Of a stretch of DNA of 5,998 bases, positions 1 through 4,609 are shown piece by piece (within the stretch, counting starts at the first letter, position 1; each line of letters begins with the position of its first letter). The notes beneath the pieces are model-generated. The model searched no databases and was not told the origin of the DNA. It saw nothing but the letters and a program-made list of their open reading frames with translations. This DNA comes from Caldora sp. SIO3E6 (lineage in GTDB: Bacteria > Cyanobacteriota > Cyanobacteriia > Cyanobacteriales > Coleofasciculaceae), in NCBI GenBank assembly GCA_010672185.1, contig JAAHHL010000476.1:1-5998 (forward strand), read 5' to 3'. The translations under genes and the position numbers were made by a program.

Positions 1-1193
1 TCGGCAGCACATTTTTGCCACCAGAGCAACCAAATAATAATACCTTCTTGACACCACAGCAGCTAAATGAGGGTTCATTCTTGCCACCGGAGCAGACCAA
101 CGATAATCCATCTTCTCCGCCAGAGCAGACCAACGATAATCCACCTTCTCCACCAGAACAGCCGAATAATGAGACGGCATTGGTTCCCCAGCGCCGGGGA
201 AGTCCTAAGGAAAAAATACAGAGAATGCGGGCTAGCGTAATCCCTAATGAAGAAAATACTAGTTCTGAGGAAGCCGAAGAAAACATTAAGAAATTGCAGG
301 AAGAATGGAACCAGGATAGCTCCGCAGCAATACAAGAATCTGTTCTTGGTAACTATCCAACATTTGCTTGCTATAAGAAATTAGAAGGAACTAGTGTAGT
401 TGGGGTTTTGGTGGGTGCTGATGGTAAAGCTACTCAACAAGAGGTAATTCAGAGTGCAGGTTACCCCATTTTTGATGACCAGGCACTAAAAGATATTCAG
501 TCTCGCAGTTTTGAAAATCAAACTGGGGAGTCCAAGTTCTACCGTGTCAACGTCAACTTTGAGTACAATAAAGATATTTGTCCATTTTCGAGGGACTCCC
601 AAAAGTCAAGTCCAGAAGATACTACTAGTCCTGAAGAATCAACAACTCAACAGTCCACATCAGAAGATGCTGACTCTGAAAAAACACCTACCCAAAAGTC
701 AACATCAGAAGGCTCTGATTCTGAAGAAACAACTAACCAACAGCCAACATCAGAAGATTCTGATTCTGAGGAAAAGACTACCCAGCAATCCACATCAGAA
801 GACTCTGATTCTGAAAAATCCACCACTCAACAGCCAACACCAGAAGATTCTGATTCTGAGGAAAAGACTACCCAGCAATCCACATCAGAAGATTCTGAGA
901 CTGAAAAATCCACCACTCAACAGTCAACATCAGAAGACTCTGATTCCGAGGAAAAGGCTACCCAACAGTCCACATCAGAAGACTCTGAGACTGAAAAATC
1001 CACCACTCAACAGCCAACATCAGAAGACTCTGATTCTGAGGAAAAGACTACCCAGCAATCCACATCAGAAGACTCTGAGACTGAAAAATCCACCACTCAA
1101 CAGTCAACATCAGAAGACTCTGATTCTGAGGAAAAGACTACCCAGCAATCCACATCAGAAGACTCTGATTCTGAAGAATCAACTGATGATTGA
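1..1193 (+). CDS. TonB C-terminal-domain-like protein with acidic repeat tail (5' end outside window)
   Basis: The reading frame is open to the left edge. The TTG at 15 is an unlikely start, because the codons before it (G-S-T-F) match the internal repeat G-S-F-L-P-P-E-Q, so the N-terminus lies upstream. Numbering residues from that TTG: 2-56 are five 11-residue Pro/Gln/Asn repeats; 57-110 are charged linker; about 114-183 resemble a TonB C-terminal domain (YPTFACYKKLEG, then VVGVLVGADGKA, SAGYPIFDDQAL and YRVNVNFEY); 208-387 are twelve 15-residue Ser/Thr/Asp/Glu repeats ending in ESTDD. TonB-type proteins carry inner-membrane energy to outer-membrane transporters through a periplasmic Pro-rich spacer; the Pro-rich repeats fit this. 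The long acidic extension after the domain is odd, since the domain usually ends the protein. No transmembrane anchor is visible, so a true TonB role is inference; it could be another envelope protein using the same fold. A transposon begins 2 bp after the stop codon. Confidence 0.75.
   Translation, partial: GSTFLPPEQPNNNTFLTPQQLNEGSFLPPEQTNDNPSSPPEQTNDNPPSPPEQPNNETALVPQRRGSPKEKIQRMRASVIPNEENTSSEEAEENIKKLQEEWNQDSSAAIQESVLGNYPTFACYKKLEGTSVVGVLVGADGKATQQEVIQSAGYPIFDDQALKDIQSRSFENQTGESKFYRVNVNFEYNKDICPFSRDSQKSSPEDTTSPEESTTQQSTSEDADSEKTPTQKSTSEGSDSEETTNQQPTSEDSDSEEKTTQQSTSEDSDSEKSTTQQPTPEDSDSEEKTTQQSTSEDSETEKSTTQQSTSEDSDSEEKATQQSTSEDSETEKSTTQQPTSEDSDSEEKTTQQSTSEDSETEKSTTQQSTSEDSDSEEKTTQQSTSEDSDSEESTDD
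18..182 (+). repeat. Five 33-bp in-frame repeats coding PPEQ-type spacer
   Basis: Five consecutive 11-codon units begin PPEQPN, TPQQLN, PPEQTN, PPEQTN and PPEQPN. Units 3 and 4 are nearly identical at DNA level (gagcagaccaacgataatcc in both). The first unit is preceded by codons that fit the same pattern, so the array probably continues upstream of the window. It encodes a Pro/Gln/Asn-rich, probably extended spacer. Confidence 0.8.
636..1175 (+). repeat. Twelve 45-bp in-frame repeats (90-bp higher order) coding acidic tail
   Basis: Twelve 15-codon units follow one another without interruption, with a consensus near (E/K)-K/S-T-T-Q-Q-S-T-S-E-D-S-D-S-E. The first three are diverged. From unit 4 on they alternate between an EKTTQQ type and a KSTTQQ type, giving a 90-bp period: gaggaaaagacta (or one-base variants) recurs at 768, 858, 948, 1038 and 1128. 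SDSE and SETE variants also alternate. The high identity suggests recent expansion by slippage or unequal recombination, so copy number probably varies between strains. Confidence 0.9.
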
Positions 1194-1201
1194 GCCAAAT
1201 T

Positions 1202-1254
1202 CCGCCGCGCATCCTACGCTTCATGCTACCCATAGAAGCGGTAGTTAGGGGCGG
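1202..1254 (+). repeat. Left-end (LE) hairpin of the IS200/IS605 element
   Basis: An imperfect palindrome pairs CTAC (1214-1217) with GTAG (1241-1244), GCTTC (1218-1222) with GAAGC (1235-1239) and ATG (1223-1225) with CAT (1231-1233). G1240 and A1234 are unpaired and the loop is 1226-1230. An outer CCGCC (1202-1206) can also pair with GGCGG (1250-1254). Such subterminal hairpins are the single-strand DNA binding sites of IS200-type TnpA. The tnpA stop codon lies directly inside at 1255. Confidence 0.75.
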
Positions 1255-1698
1255 TCAGGATTTATCGGCTTTGCCCTGATTTTTGATGTAGTCGATCAAC
1301 ACCTCAATGCTGGCGCTGGCTCCTACAGAGATGATAGTAGAGCCATCATTCCAAAATTCGCCACCCCAGAGATATTTTTTCAAGTAATCCCCGTACTCCT
1401 TCCGCATATGACGGGAAGAAACAGATTTGACGTTCTTGATGAAATTCACCAAGTTCAACCCAGGATAAGCGTCAAACAGAATATGGATGTGGTCGCCCTC
1501 GCCACCTAGCTCAATAGGTTCGCACTCCCACTTCACCAGCAAGGTGGTGATGATTTGCTTCAACCTATCCTGCATTTCGGGGGTGAGGATGTTTTTGCGG
1601 TACTTCAGTGTCAGAATCAAGTGGTAGCACAGTCTAAACGTCATGTGATTTCTGGACTTTAGCTTTAAGGTTTTGTCAGTGTTCATTGCTATAATCAT
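1255..1698 (-). CDS. tnpA: IS200/IS605 family transposase TnpA (Y1 HUH)
   Basis: Single-strand DNA transposase that cuts and rejoins the element ends as a dimer through a 5'-phosphotyrosine link. The 147-residue product has the normal family length. The HUH metal-binding motif is H70-I71-H72 (in GDHIHILF), and the catalytic tyrosine is most likely Y137 in the C-terminal helix motif YIKNQ, with the family's conserved Gln at 141. The N-terminal part (residues 23-36, LCYHLILTLKYRKN) corresponds to the family's HLVWCPKYR-type first strand. Translation could begin at the first ATG (1698) or at M5 (1686); neither has a recognisable Shine-Dalgarno sequence. If the first is used, only 3 bp separate it from the divergent tnpB start. 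No frameshift or missing catalytic residue is seen, so the protein should be functional. Confidence 0.93.
   Translation of the reverse strand: MIIAMNTDKTLKLKSRNHMTFRLCYHLILTLKYRKNILTPEMQDRLKQIITTLLVKWECEPIELGGEGDHIHILFDAYPGLNLVNFIKNVKSVSSRHMRKEYGDYLKKYLWGGEFWNDGSTIISVGASASIEVLIDYIKNQGKADKS
1690..1695 (+). promoter_or_regulatory. Candidate -10 box for leaderless tnpB transcript
   Basis: A perfect TATAAT ends 6 nt before the tnpB ATG at 1702. Transcription starting about 7 nt downstream of the box would begin at or next to the A of the ATG, giving a leaderless mRNA. That would fit the lack of a Shine-Dalgarno sequence. No good -35 box is seen at 17-bp spacing: TTGTCA at 1673-1678 is only 11 bp upstream. 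The box lies inside the first codons of divergent tnpA. Confidence 0.4.
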
Positions 1699-1701
1699 TT
1701 T

Positions 1702-3024
1702 ATGAGCAACTCAATTGTACGCACAGAGCGGTGGCAATTAGCCCCGACACCAGAACAGGTAAAGCAGATGGTGCGAACCGAAAAGATGTATCGCTCCTAT
1801 GCTCGTGCCTTAATTGGTGTAGTTTTCACTCACTTTGACCAAATCGTGAGTGCTGACTCTCCCTGTGCTGCAACTGAACGGCTCATTCATGGCACCAAAA
1901 ATAATCCCAATCCTCGCTACAAGTACTTTGGGCGGAACTTTTACAAGTTTCCATCGTACTTGCGCCGAGCAATCATCCAAGCCGCTATTGGGCAAGTCTC
2001 CAGTTTTGTGACTCGCTACTACCGATGGCAACAAGGACAACGCTCCAAAAAAGATGCACTACCTCCGACACTTAACGCCGTGACGAATTTACACGTTGTT
2101 TTGTATAGAGGACAGTGCATTTTGTTTGAAGGGGATTGCGTTCAGATTAAGGTCTACAACGGTAAGGAGTGGACCTGGGAGCGTATTGCGGTGGTTCAAC
2201 GTAGACAACGGCATAAGCTTCCTAACTCCAAGAGTTTGTCACCTCAGGGGGTGATGAATCACAAGGGGATATTTCTCGCCGTTCCCTTTAAAGTTACACC
2301 CCCACGAATGGGGAAGCCGGAAAAAGTTTGTGGGGTTGACCTAGGGTTGAATACAATTGCAGTAGCTTCAATCGTAAGTCCTGACGGCACTGTGACTGCA
2401 CGTCGATTCTTCAATAATTGTGCAGCCGGCATAGACCGTAGGGATAAGCGATTGCAGGCTATTCGCCACAAAGCCCGTCTCACTATGGGAAAAACGGGCA
2501 AATTGTACAAAGGTTTTTGCCAGTCGATTTACCGAAAAGCTCACAATATCAACCGCCAAATCTGTCAGCTAGCTTCTAGGCAACTGGTAGATTGGGCGCT
2601 ACAAGAGGGAGCTACGGTAATCGTGCTGGAAAATTTAAAAGGTTGGCGACCCAAAGGTGGGAGAAAAGGCTCCACTCTGCGTCAGCGCTTTCACGGCTGG
2701 ATGAAAAGCCGCTTGGCTCAACTTGTCGCCGAAAAGTTTGAAGAGCTTGGCGGCAAGGTCGAGTTCGTGTTTGCCCGTGGTACATCCAGCAACGCTTTTG
2801 ATGGTTCTGGAACCGTCAGACGTGGAAAGTCTAACTATGCTCTGGCTACATTCTCAACCGGGAAGCAGTACAACGCTGACTTAGGTGCCAGCTACAACAT
2901 TGCTGCCAGATATTGGCTGAAAACCATTAAACCCGCTCGGAGAAATCACAGCGGGTCTGTTTCGGGCGGAAGCTCCCGAATGGAACCGAGAATACCGGGT
3001 CTACTCTGTCATTTATGGAGATAA
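1702..3024 (+). CDS. tnpB: TnpB RNA-guided nuclease (OrfB_IS605 family), zinc-ribbon cysteines absent
   Basis: TnpB proteins are RuvC-type nucleases guided by an RNA made from the transposon right end. They cut DNA next to a motif matching the target site, which helps retain the element; they are ancestors of Cas12. In the 440 residues, 1-200 are the N-terminal nucleic-acid-binding part. RuvC-I has D213 (VCGVDLGLNT), RuvC-II has E310 (VIVLENLKGW) and RuvC-III has D393 (YNADLGASYNIAARYW), so the catalytic triad is complete. Between E310 and D393 canonical TnpB has two CxxC pairs forming a zinc ribbon; here there is no cysteine, and the segment reads ARGTSSNAFDGSGTVRR...ALATFSTGKQYN. About 34 further residues, rich in Arg, Ser and Gly, follow RuvC-III. 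The stop codon is 4 nt before the right-end hairpin, so coding and guide-RNA sequence probably overlap. No Shine-Dalgarno sequence precedes the ATG. Confidence 0.93.
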   Translation: MSNSIVRTERWQLAPTPEQVKQMVRTEKMYRSYARALIGVVFTHFDQIVSADSPCAATERLIHGTKNNPNPRYKYFGRNFYKFPSYLRRAIIQAAIGQVSSFVTRYYRWQQGQRSKKDALPPTLNAVTNLHVVLYRGQCILFEGDCVQIKVYNGKEWTWERIAVVQRRQRHKLPNSKSLSPQGVMNHKGIFLAVPFKVTPPRMGKPEKVCGVDLGLNTIAVASIVSPDGTVTARRFFNNCAAGIDRRDKRLQAIRHKARLTMGKTGKLYKGFCQSIYRKAHNINRQICQLASRQLVDWALQEGATVIVLENLKGWRPKGGRKGSTLRQRFHGWMKSRLAQLVAEKFEELGGKVEFVFARGTSSNAFDGSGTVRRGKSNYALATFSTGKQYNADLGASYNIAARYWLKTIKPARRNHSGSVSGGSSRMEPRIPGLLCHLWR

Positions 3025-3070
3025 GACGCTACGCTTCTATTTCGTTAGAAATGAAGCGTAGAGTATTCAC
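2925..3070 (+). ncRNA. Candidate TnpB guide RNA (omega/reRNA) scaffold
   Basis: In characterised IS200/IS605 elements the guide RNA covers the 3' end of tnpB and the right end, with the guide read from flanking DNA. Here the corresponding region has two clean inverted repeats inside the coding sequence, ACCCGCT/AGCGGGT (2931-2937 with 2950-2956) and TTCGGG/CCCGAA (2961-2966 with 2975-2980), followed by the right-end hairpin at 3029-3061. The present guide would start at 3071 with ATAAGGCTAGCC. The 5' end is a guess, and the RNA is inferred from family knowledge and visible hairpins only. Confidence 0.45.
3029..3061 (+). repeat. Right-end (RE) hairpin of the IS200/IS605 element
   Basis: CTACGCTTC (3029-3037) pairs perfectly with GAAGCGTAG (3053-3061), and ATTTC (3039-3043) pairs with GAAAT (3048-3052) around the loop GTTA. 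T3038 is a single unpaired base in the 5' arm. An extrahelical T in the hairpin stem is a recognition feature of IS608 TnpA, so this geometry fits a TnpA binding site. There is no T-run after it, so it is not a standard terminator. Confidence 0.85.
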
Positions 3071-3383
3071 ATAAGGCTAGCCTAGTGCGTGTTAACCAGA
3101 TAGATGCTCCTACGTAATATGGAGGAACTAGCAGTAGTAGAAAATCTGCTTCCTTAACAATTTTCGACCAACCTCCTGTACTATTGGCATATGCTAGGTA
3201 TCCAATCCACAATAGTAGACTTAGCAAGGCCAAGCTCATATTGATTGATAAAACGTAAGGTTCTTCCTTCTTTCCAGGAACCGCAACGCAAATTGACCAA
3301 GCAAGCCAGGGAGCAATAAGGAAAGTCAATACAAGTTCATTCCGATGCTCTGTAAACCAGAGAAACAGAGATTGCAGGGTCAT
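3045..3383 (-). CDS. Small three-helix membrane protein, C-terminus replaced by transposon end
   Basis: I do not recognise a function. The 112-residue product has three hydrophobic segments, at about 17-35 (LVLTFLIAPWLAWSICVAV), 48-66 (NMSLALLSLLLWIGYLAYA) and 79-97 (ADFLLLLVPPYYVGASIWL), so it is likely an integral membrane protein. The predicted transposon edge at 3070/3071 falls in codon 105: residues 106-112 (EYSTLHF) and the stop codon are read from the transposon right end, and the TAA lies in the RE hairpin loop (3045-3047). The native C-terminus, perhaps with a fourth helix, is therefore probably missing and the gene may be a remnant. The ATG at 3383 has no clear Shine-Dalgarno sequence before it. 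It converges with tnpB. Confidence 0.55.
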   Translation of the reverse strand: MTLQSLFLWFTEHRNELVLTFLIAPWLAWSICVAVPGKKEEPYVLSINMSLALLSLLLWIGYLAYANSTGGWSKIVKEADFLLLLVPPYYVGASIWLTRTRLALCEYSTLHF

Positions 3384-3452
3384 GGAAGTTGGTTATGGAA
3401 GTGAATAAATCTATCTTGGCATTTTTTCTACTAATTCTCCAGAAGGGGTGTC

Positions 3453-3555
3453 ATATCATGTCCGGTTGAATACTTATCATTAAGACTGACACGGAGACGC
3501 GGAGACGCGGGGACGCGGAGAATTTTTATCTTAAGCGATTAGACGGACATGATAT
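3453..3555. repeat. MITE-like inverted repeat (ATATCATGTCCG arms)
   Basis: A perfect 12-bp arm, ATATCATGTCCG (3453-3464), is repeated in inverse as CGGACATGATAT (3544-3555), 79 bp apart. The interior holds an AT-rich stretch and the GC-rich 8-bp tandem array. The shape, short and non-coding with inverted ends, resembles the dispersed palindromic or MITE elements of cyanobacterial genomes. No target duplication is obvious. Other copies in the genome would confirm mobility. Confidence 0.6.
3489..3520 (+). repeat. Four tandem 8-bp repeats (ACGCGGAG)
   Basis: The units are acacggag, acgcggag, acgcgggg and acgcggag, directly adjacent with one change in each of two units. The array sits inside the inverted repeat at 3453-3555 and is much more GC-rich than its surroundings. 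Short GC-rich arrays of this kind are common in filamentous cyanobacteria. Confidence 0.85.
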
Positions 3556-3636
3556 CAAAAATTTCTGCTCTGTCCAAGGTGAGTCTCCAAGGAGGACAAC
3601 TACAGCAAGCATATTAGCTATCCCCTTGATCTCAAC

Positions 3637-3664
3637 CTAACACTTAACACCTAATACCTAACAC
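3637..3664 (+). repeat. Heptamer tandem repeat (CTAACAC)n, STRR type
   Basis: Four adjacent 7-bp units read ctaacac, ttaacac, ctaatac and ctaacac. Degenerate heptamer arrays are the classic short tandemly repeated repetitive (STRR) sequences of filamentous cyanobacteria. It lies about 125 bp upstream of the beta-barrel gene. Confidence 0.8.
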
Positions 3665-3780
3665 TTTTTATTGATATGCCAGTTTAAAAAGAGTCTACTA
3701 AAAACAATTATTTGGAACCTCGGGTTGCTCAACAACGACTAGTGATAGTAACAAAGCAACTATGAAGTTTATCCATTAAT

Positions 3781-3784
3781 GGAG
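3781..3784 (+). promoter_or_regulatory. Ribosome binding site that decides the beta-barrel start
   Basis: GGAG lies 6 nt before the ATG at 3791, the normal spacing. It overlaps the earlier in-frame ATG at 3779, which has no such site. This supports starting at 3791. Confidence 0.75.
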
Positions 3785-3790
3785 TTAACC

Positions 3791-4336
3791 ATGAAACTCT
3801 CAAGAAAGTCTATTTGTGCTATTTCTACTTTAGCTGCTACTCTAATTATTCCAGTTGTAGTCTCCGCTGGTAATGCTTTAGCAGAAACAAGAGTAATTGC
3901 AGAGCGGGGAACTGATGCCAACTATATTGGTGGTGGTGTAGCAGCAGGTATTACTAATGGTGGAGAAGACGGAGATGCTGCCAATCTCGGTGTCAATATT
4001 CAGGGTCGTTTCACTACTCCTCAAGCACCAGTTTCTTTACGTGGTGCAGTACTAGCTGGCGAGGAAACTACTGCTATTATGCCAATGGTCTCCTATGATG
4101 TTGGTGTTGCTAAAAATACTAATGTCTATGTTGGTGGTGGCTATTCTTTTGTCGAAGAAGATGGCAAACCTTCACCTTTAGGTAACCGTGATGCGATCGT
4201 GTTAACAGCTGGTGCTGAAACAGAATTTGCTCATAATATTGTTGGCTACACTGATGTTAAAGTTGGTATCAATGCTTACGAAAACAGTCCAGCTGAAGCA
4301 GTGAGCTTGCAAGCTGGTGTGGGCTATAGTTTCTAA
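3791..4336 (+). CDS. Exported outer-membrane-type 8-strand beta-barrel protein
   Basis: The 181-residue product begins with a clear signal peptide: MKLSRK, a hydrophobic core (SICAISTLAATLIIPVVVSA) and a cleavage site after A31 in NALA|ETR. The mature ~150 residues show eight amphipathic stretches of alternating polarity, about YIGGGVAAGI, LGVNIQGRF, VSLRGAVLAG, AIMPMVSYDVGV, TNVYVGGGYSFV, AIVLTAGAETEF, GYTDVKVGINAY and AVSLQAGVGYSF, ending in a terminal Phe as Bam-assembled barrels do. An OmpA/OmpX-like 8-strand outer-membrane barrel is the best reading. Its exact role (adhesion, small pore or structural) is not shown, and I cannot name a gene. The start at 3791 is preferred over the in-frame ATG at 3779 because of the GGAG at 3781-3784. 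It is tail-to-tail with the kinase gene, with repeats between. Confidence 0.85.
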   Translation: MKLSRKSICAISTLAATLIIPVVVSAGNALAETRVIAERGTDANYIGGGVAAGITNGGEDGDAANLGVNIQGRFTTPQAPVSLRGAVLAGEETTAIMPMVSYDVGVAKNTNVYVGGGYSFVEEDGKPSPLGNRDAIVLTAGAETEFAHNIVGYTDVKVGINAYENSPAEAVSLQAGVGYSF

Positions 4337-4377
4337 ATTAGGGCTTGCTGCAATTTGTCCATTGACTCGGGTTTTGA

Positions 4378-4405
4378 AGTAATAAGTAACAAGTAATAAG
4401 TAATA
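4378..4405 (+). repeat. Heptamer tandem repeat (AGTAATA)n, STRR type
   Basis: Four adjacent 7-bp units read agtaata, agtaaca, agtaata and agtaata, followed by a decayed fifth (agtcaag). It starts 41 bp after the beta-barrel stop codon. Confidence 0.85.
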
Positions 4406-4481
4406 AGTCAAGAATTCATTGGAAATTCCCGGGTTAAAGTGCAAGGCAATTGAGTTAAGCTGTGGGACACAAGGGAGATGG

Positions 4482-4495
4482 GGAGACAATTCTCC
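4482..4495 (+). repeat. Short hairpin in the convergent spacer
   Basis: GGAGA (4482-4486) pairs with TCTCC (4491-4495) around a CAAT loop, within a GGGA/TCCC-rich stretch. It lies between two convergent genes, where a bidirectional terminator would be expected, but no T-run follows on either side. A terminator role is weak; it may just be part of the repeat-rich spacer. Confidence 0.35.
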
Positions 4496-4539
4496 ATTTC
4501 CCATTCCCTTTGCGGAGCATGGTAAGCAAAGCTGGGCAA

Positions 4540-4609
4540 AACAACAAACAACAAACGACCAATGACCAATGACAAACAACAAACAACAAACAACAAACAA
4601 CAAATAACT
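4540..4609 (+). repeat. Ten-unit heptamer repeat (AACAACA)n, STRR type, abutting the kinase stop codon
   Basis: Ten consecutive 7-bp units run from 4540: two perfect aacaaca, three variants (aacgacc, aatgacc, aatgaca), four perfect aacaaca, then aataact. The last unit overlaps the TAG stop (4608-4610) of the minus-strand kinase gene. Together with the array at 4378-4405 it makes up much of the spacer between the convergent genes. Confidence 0.9.

Larger units (their letters stand above)
1195..3070. mobile_element. IS200/IS605-family insertion sequence, complete
   Basis: The element carries a Y1 HUH transposase gene (minus) and a tnpB gene (plus), divergent as in IS605. Imperfect hairpins at both ends start with the same arm CTACGCTTC, at 1214 and 3029. 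Ends were assigned with the guide/cleavage pairing known from IS608, in which guide bases 1, 2 and 4 pair with cleavage-site bases 2, 1 and 4. The left guide CATC (1210-1213) predicts T-G-N-G, and TGAG is at 1191-1194, leaving 19 nt to the hairpin. The right guide GACG (3025-3028) predicts T-C-N-C, and TCAC is at 3067-3070. This family inserts 3' of a short target without target duplication or terminal inverted repeats, and none are seen. Both genes look intact, so the element may be active. The ends could be off by a base or two. Confidence 0.85.
3384..3790. other. Non-coding, repeat-bearing intergenic stretch
   Basis: This 407-bp gap lies between the divergent membrane-protein and beta-barrel genes, so promoters for both should be here. 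I see no convincing paired -35/-10 boxes. It contains a MITE-like inverted repeat (3453-3555) around an 8-bp tandem array, a heptamer array (3637-3664), and the ribosome binding site of the next gene. No coding region is supportable. Confidence 0.6.

Noticed and set aside
15..17. TTG as the start of the TonB-like protein
   Set aside because: The frame is open to the window edge, and the codons just before it fit the same repeat (GS-T-FLPPEQ), so this is an internal leucine.
636..1175. CRISPR array
   Set aside because: The repeats are adjacent with no unique spacers and are in frame with a protein.
511..1248. Open frame of 245 codons (+1 relative to the TonB-like gene) with repeats such as HQKTLILRKRL
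   Set aside because: It is the out-of-frame reading of the 45-bp repeat array. A repeat whose length is a multiple of three keeps all frames free of stops. The TonB-C-like domain belongs to the other frame.
1810..2559. Three minus-strand open frames inside tnpB (63-83 codons)
   Set aside because: They are antisense shadows of tnpB, with no recognisable domain or ribosome binding site.
3029..3061. Rho-independent terminator for tnpB
   Set aside because: The stem is strong but no T-run follows, and the shared arm with the left end identifies it as a transposon end.
3779..3790. Upstream ATG for the beta-barrel gene (adds MELT)
   Set aside because: The GGAG ribosome binding site lies inside this extension, 6 nt from the next ATG, and the signal peptide begins naturally at MKLSRK.
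4193..4200. HIP1 octamer (GCGATCGC)
   Set aside because: The site reads GCGATCGT, seven of eight bases, so it is not a HIP1 site.
4202..4603. Two minus-strand open frames with LFVVCCLLFV-type sequence
   Set aside because: The sequence comes from reading the AACAACA heptamers and spacer backwards, and one overlaps the beta-barrel gene. The hydrophobic look is a product of the repeat.
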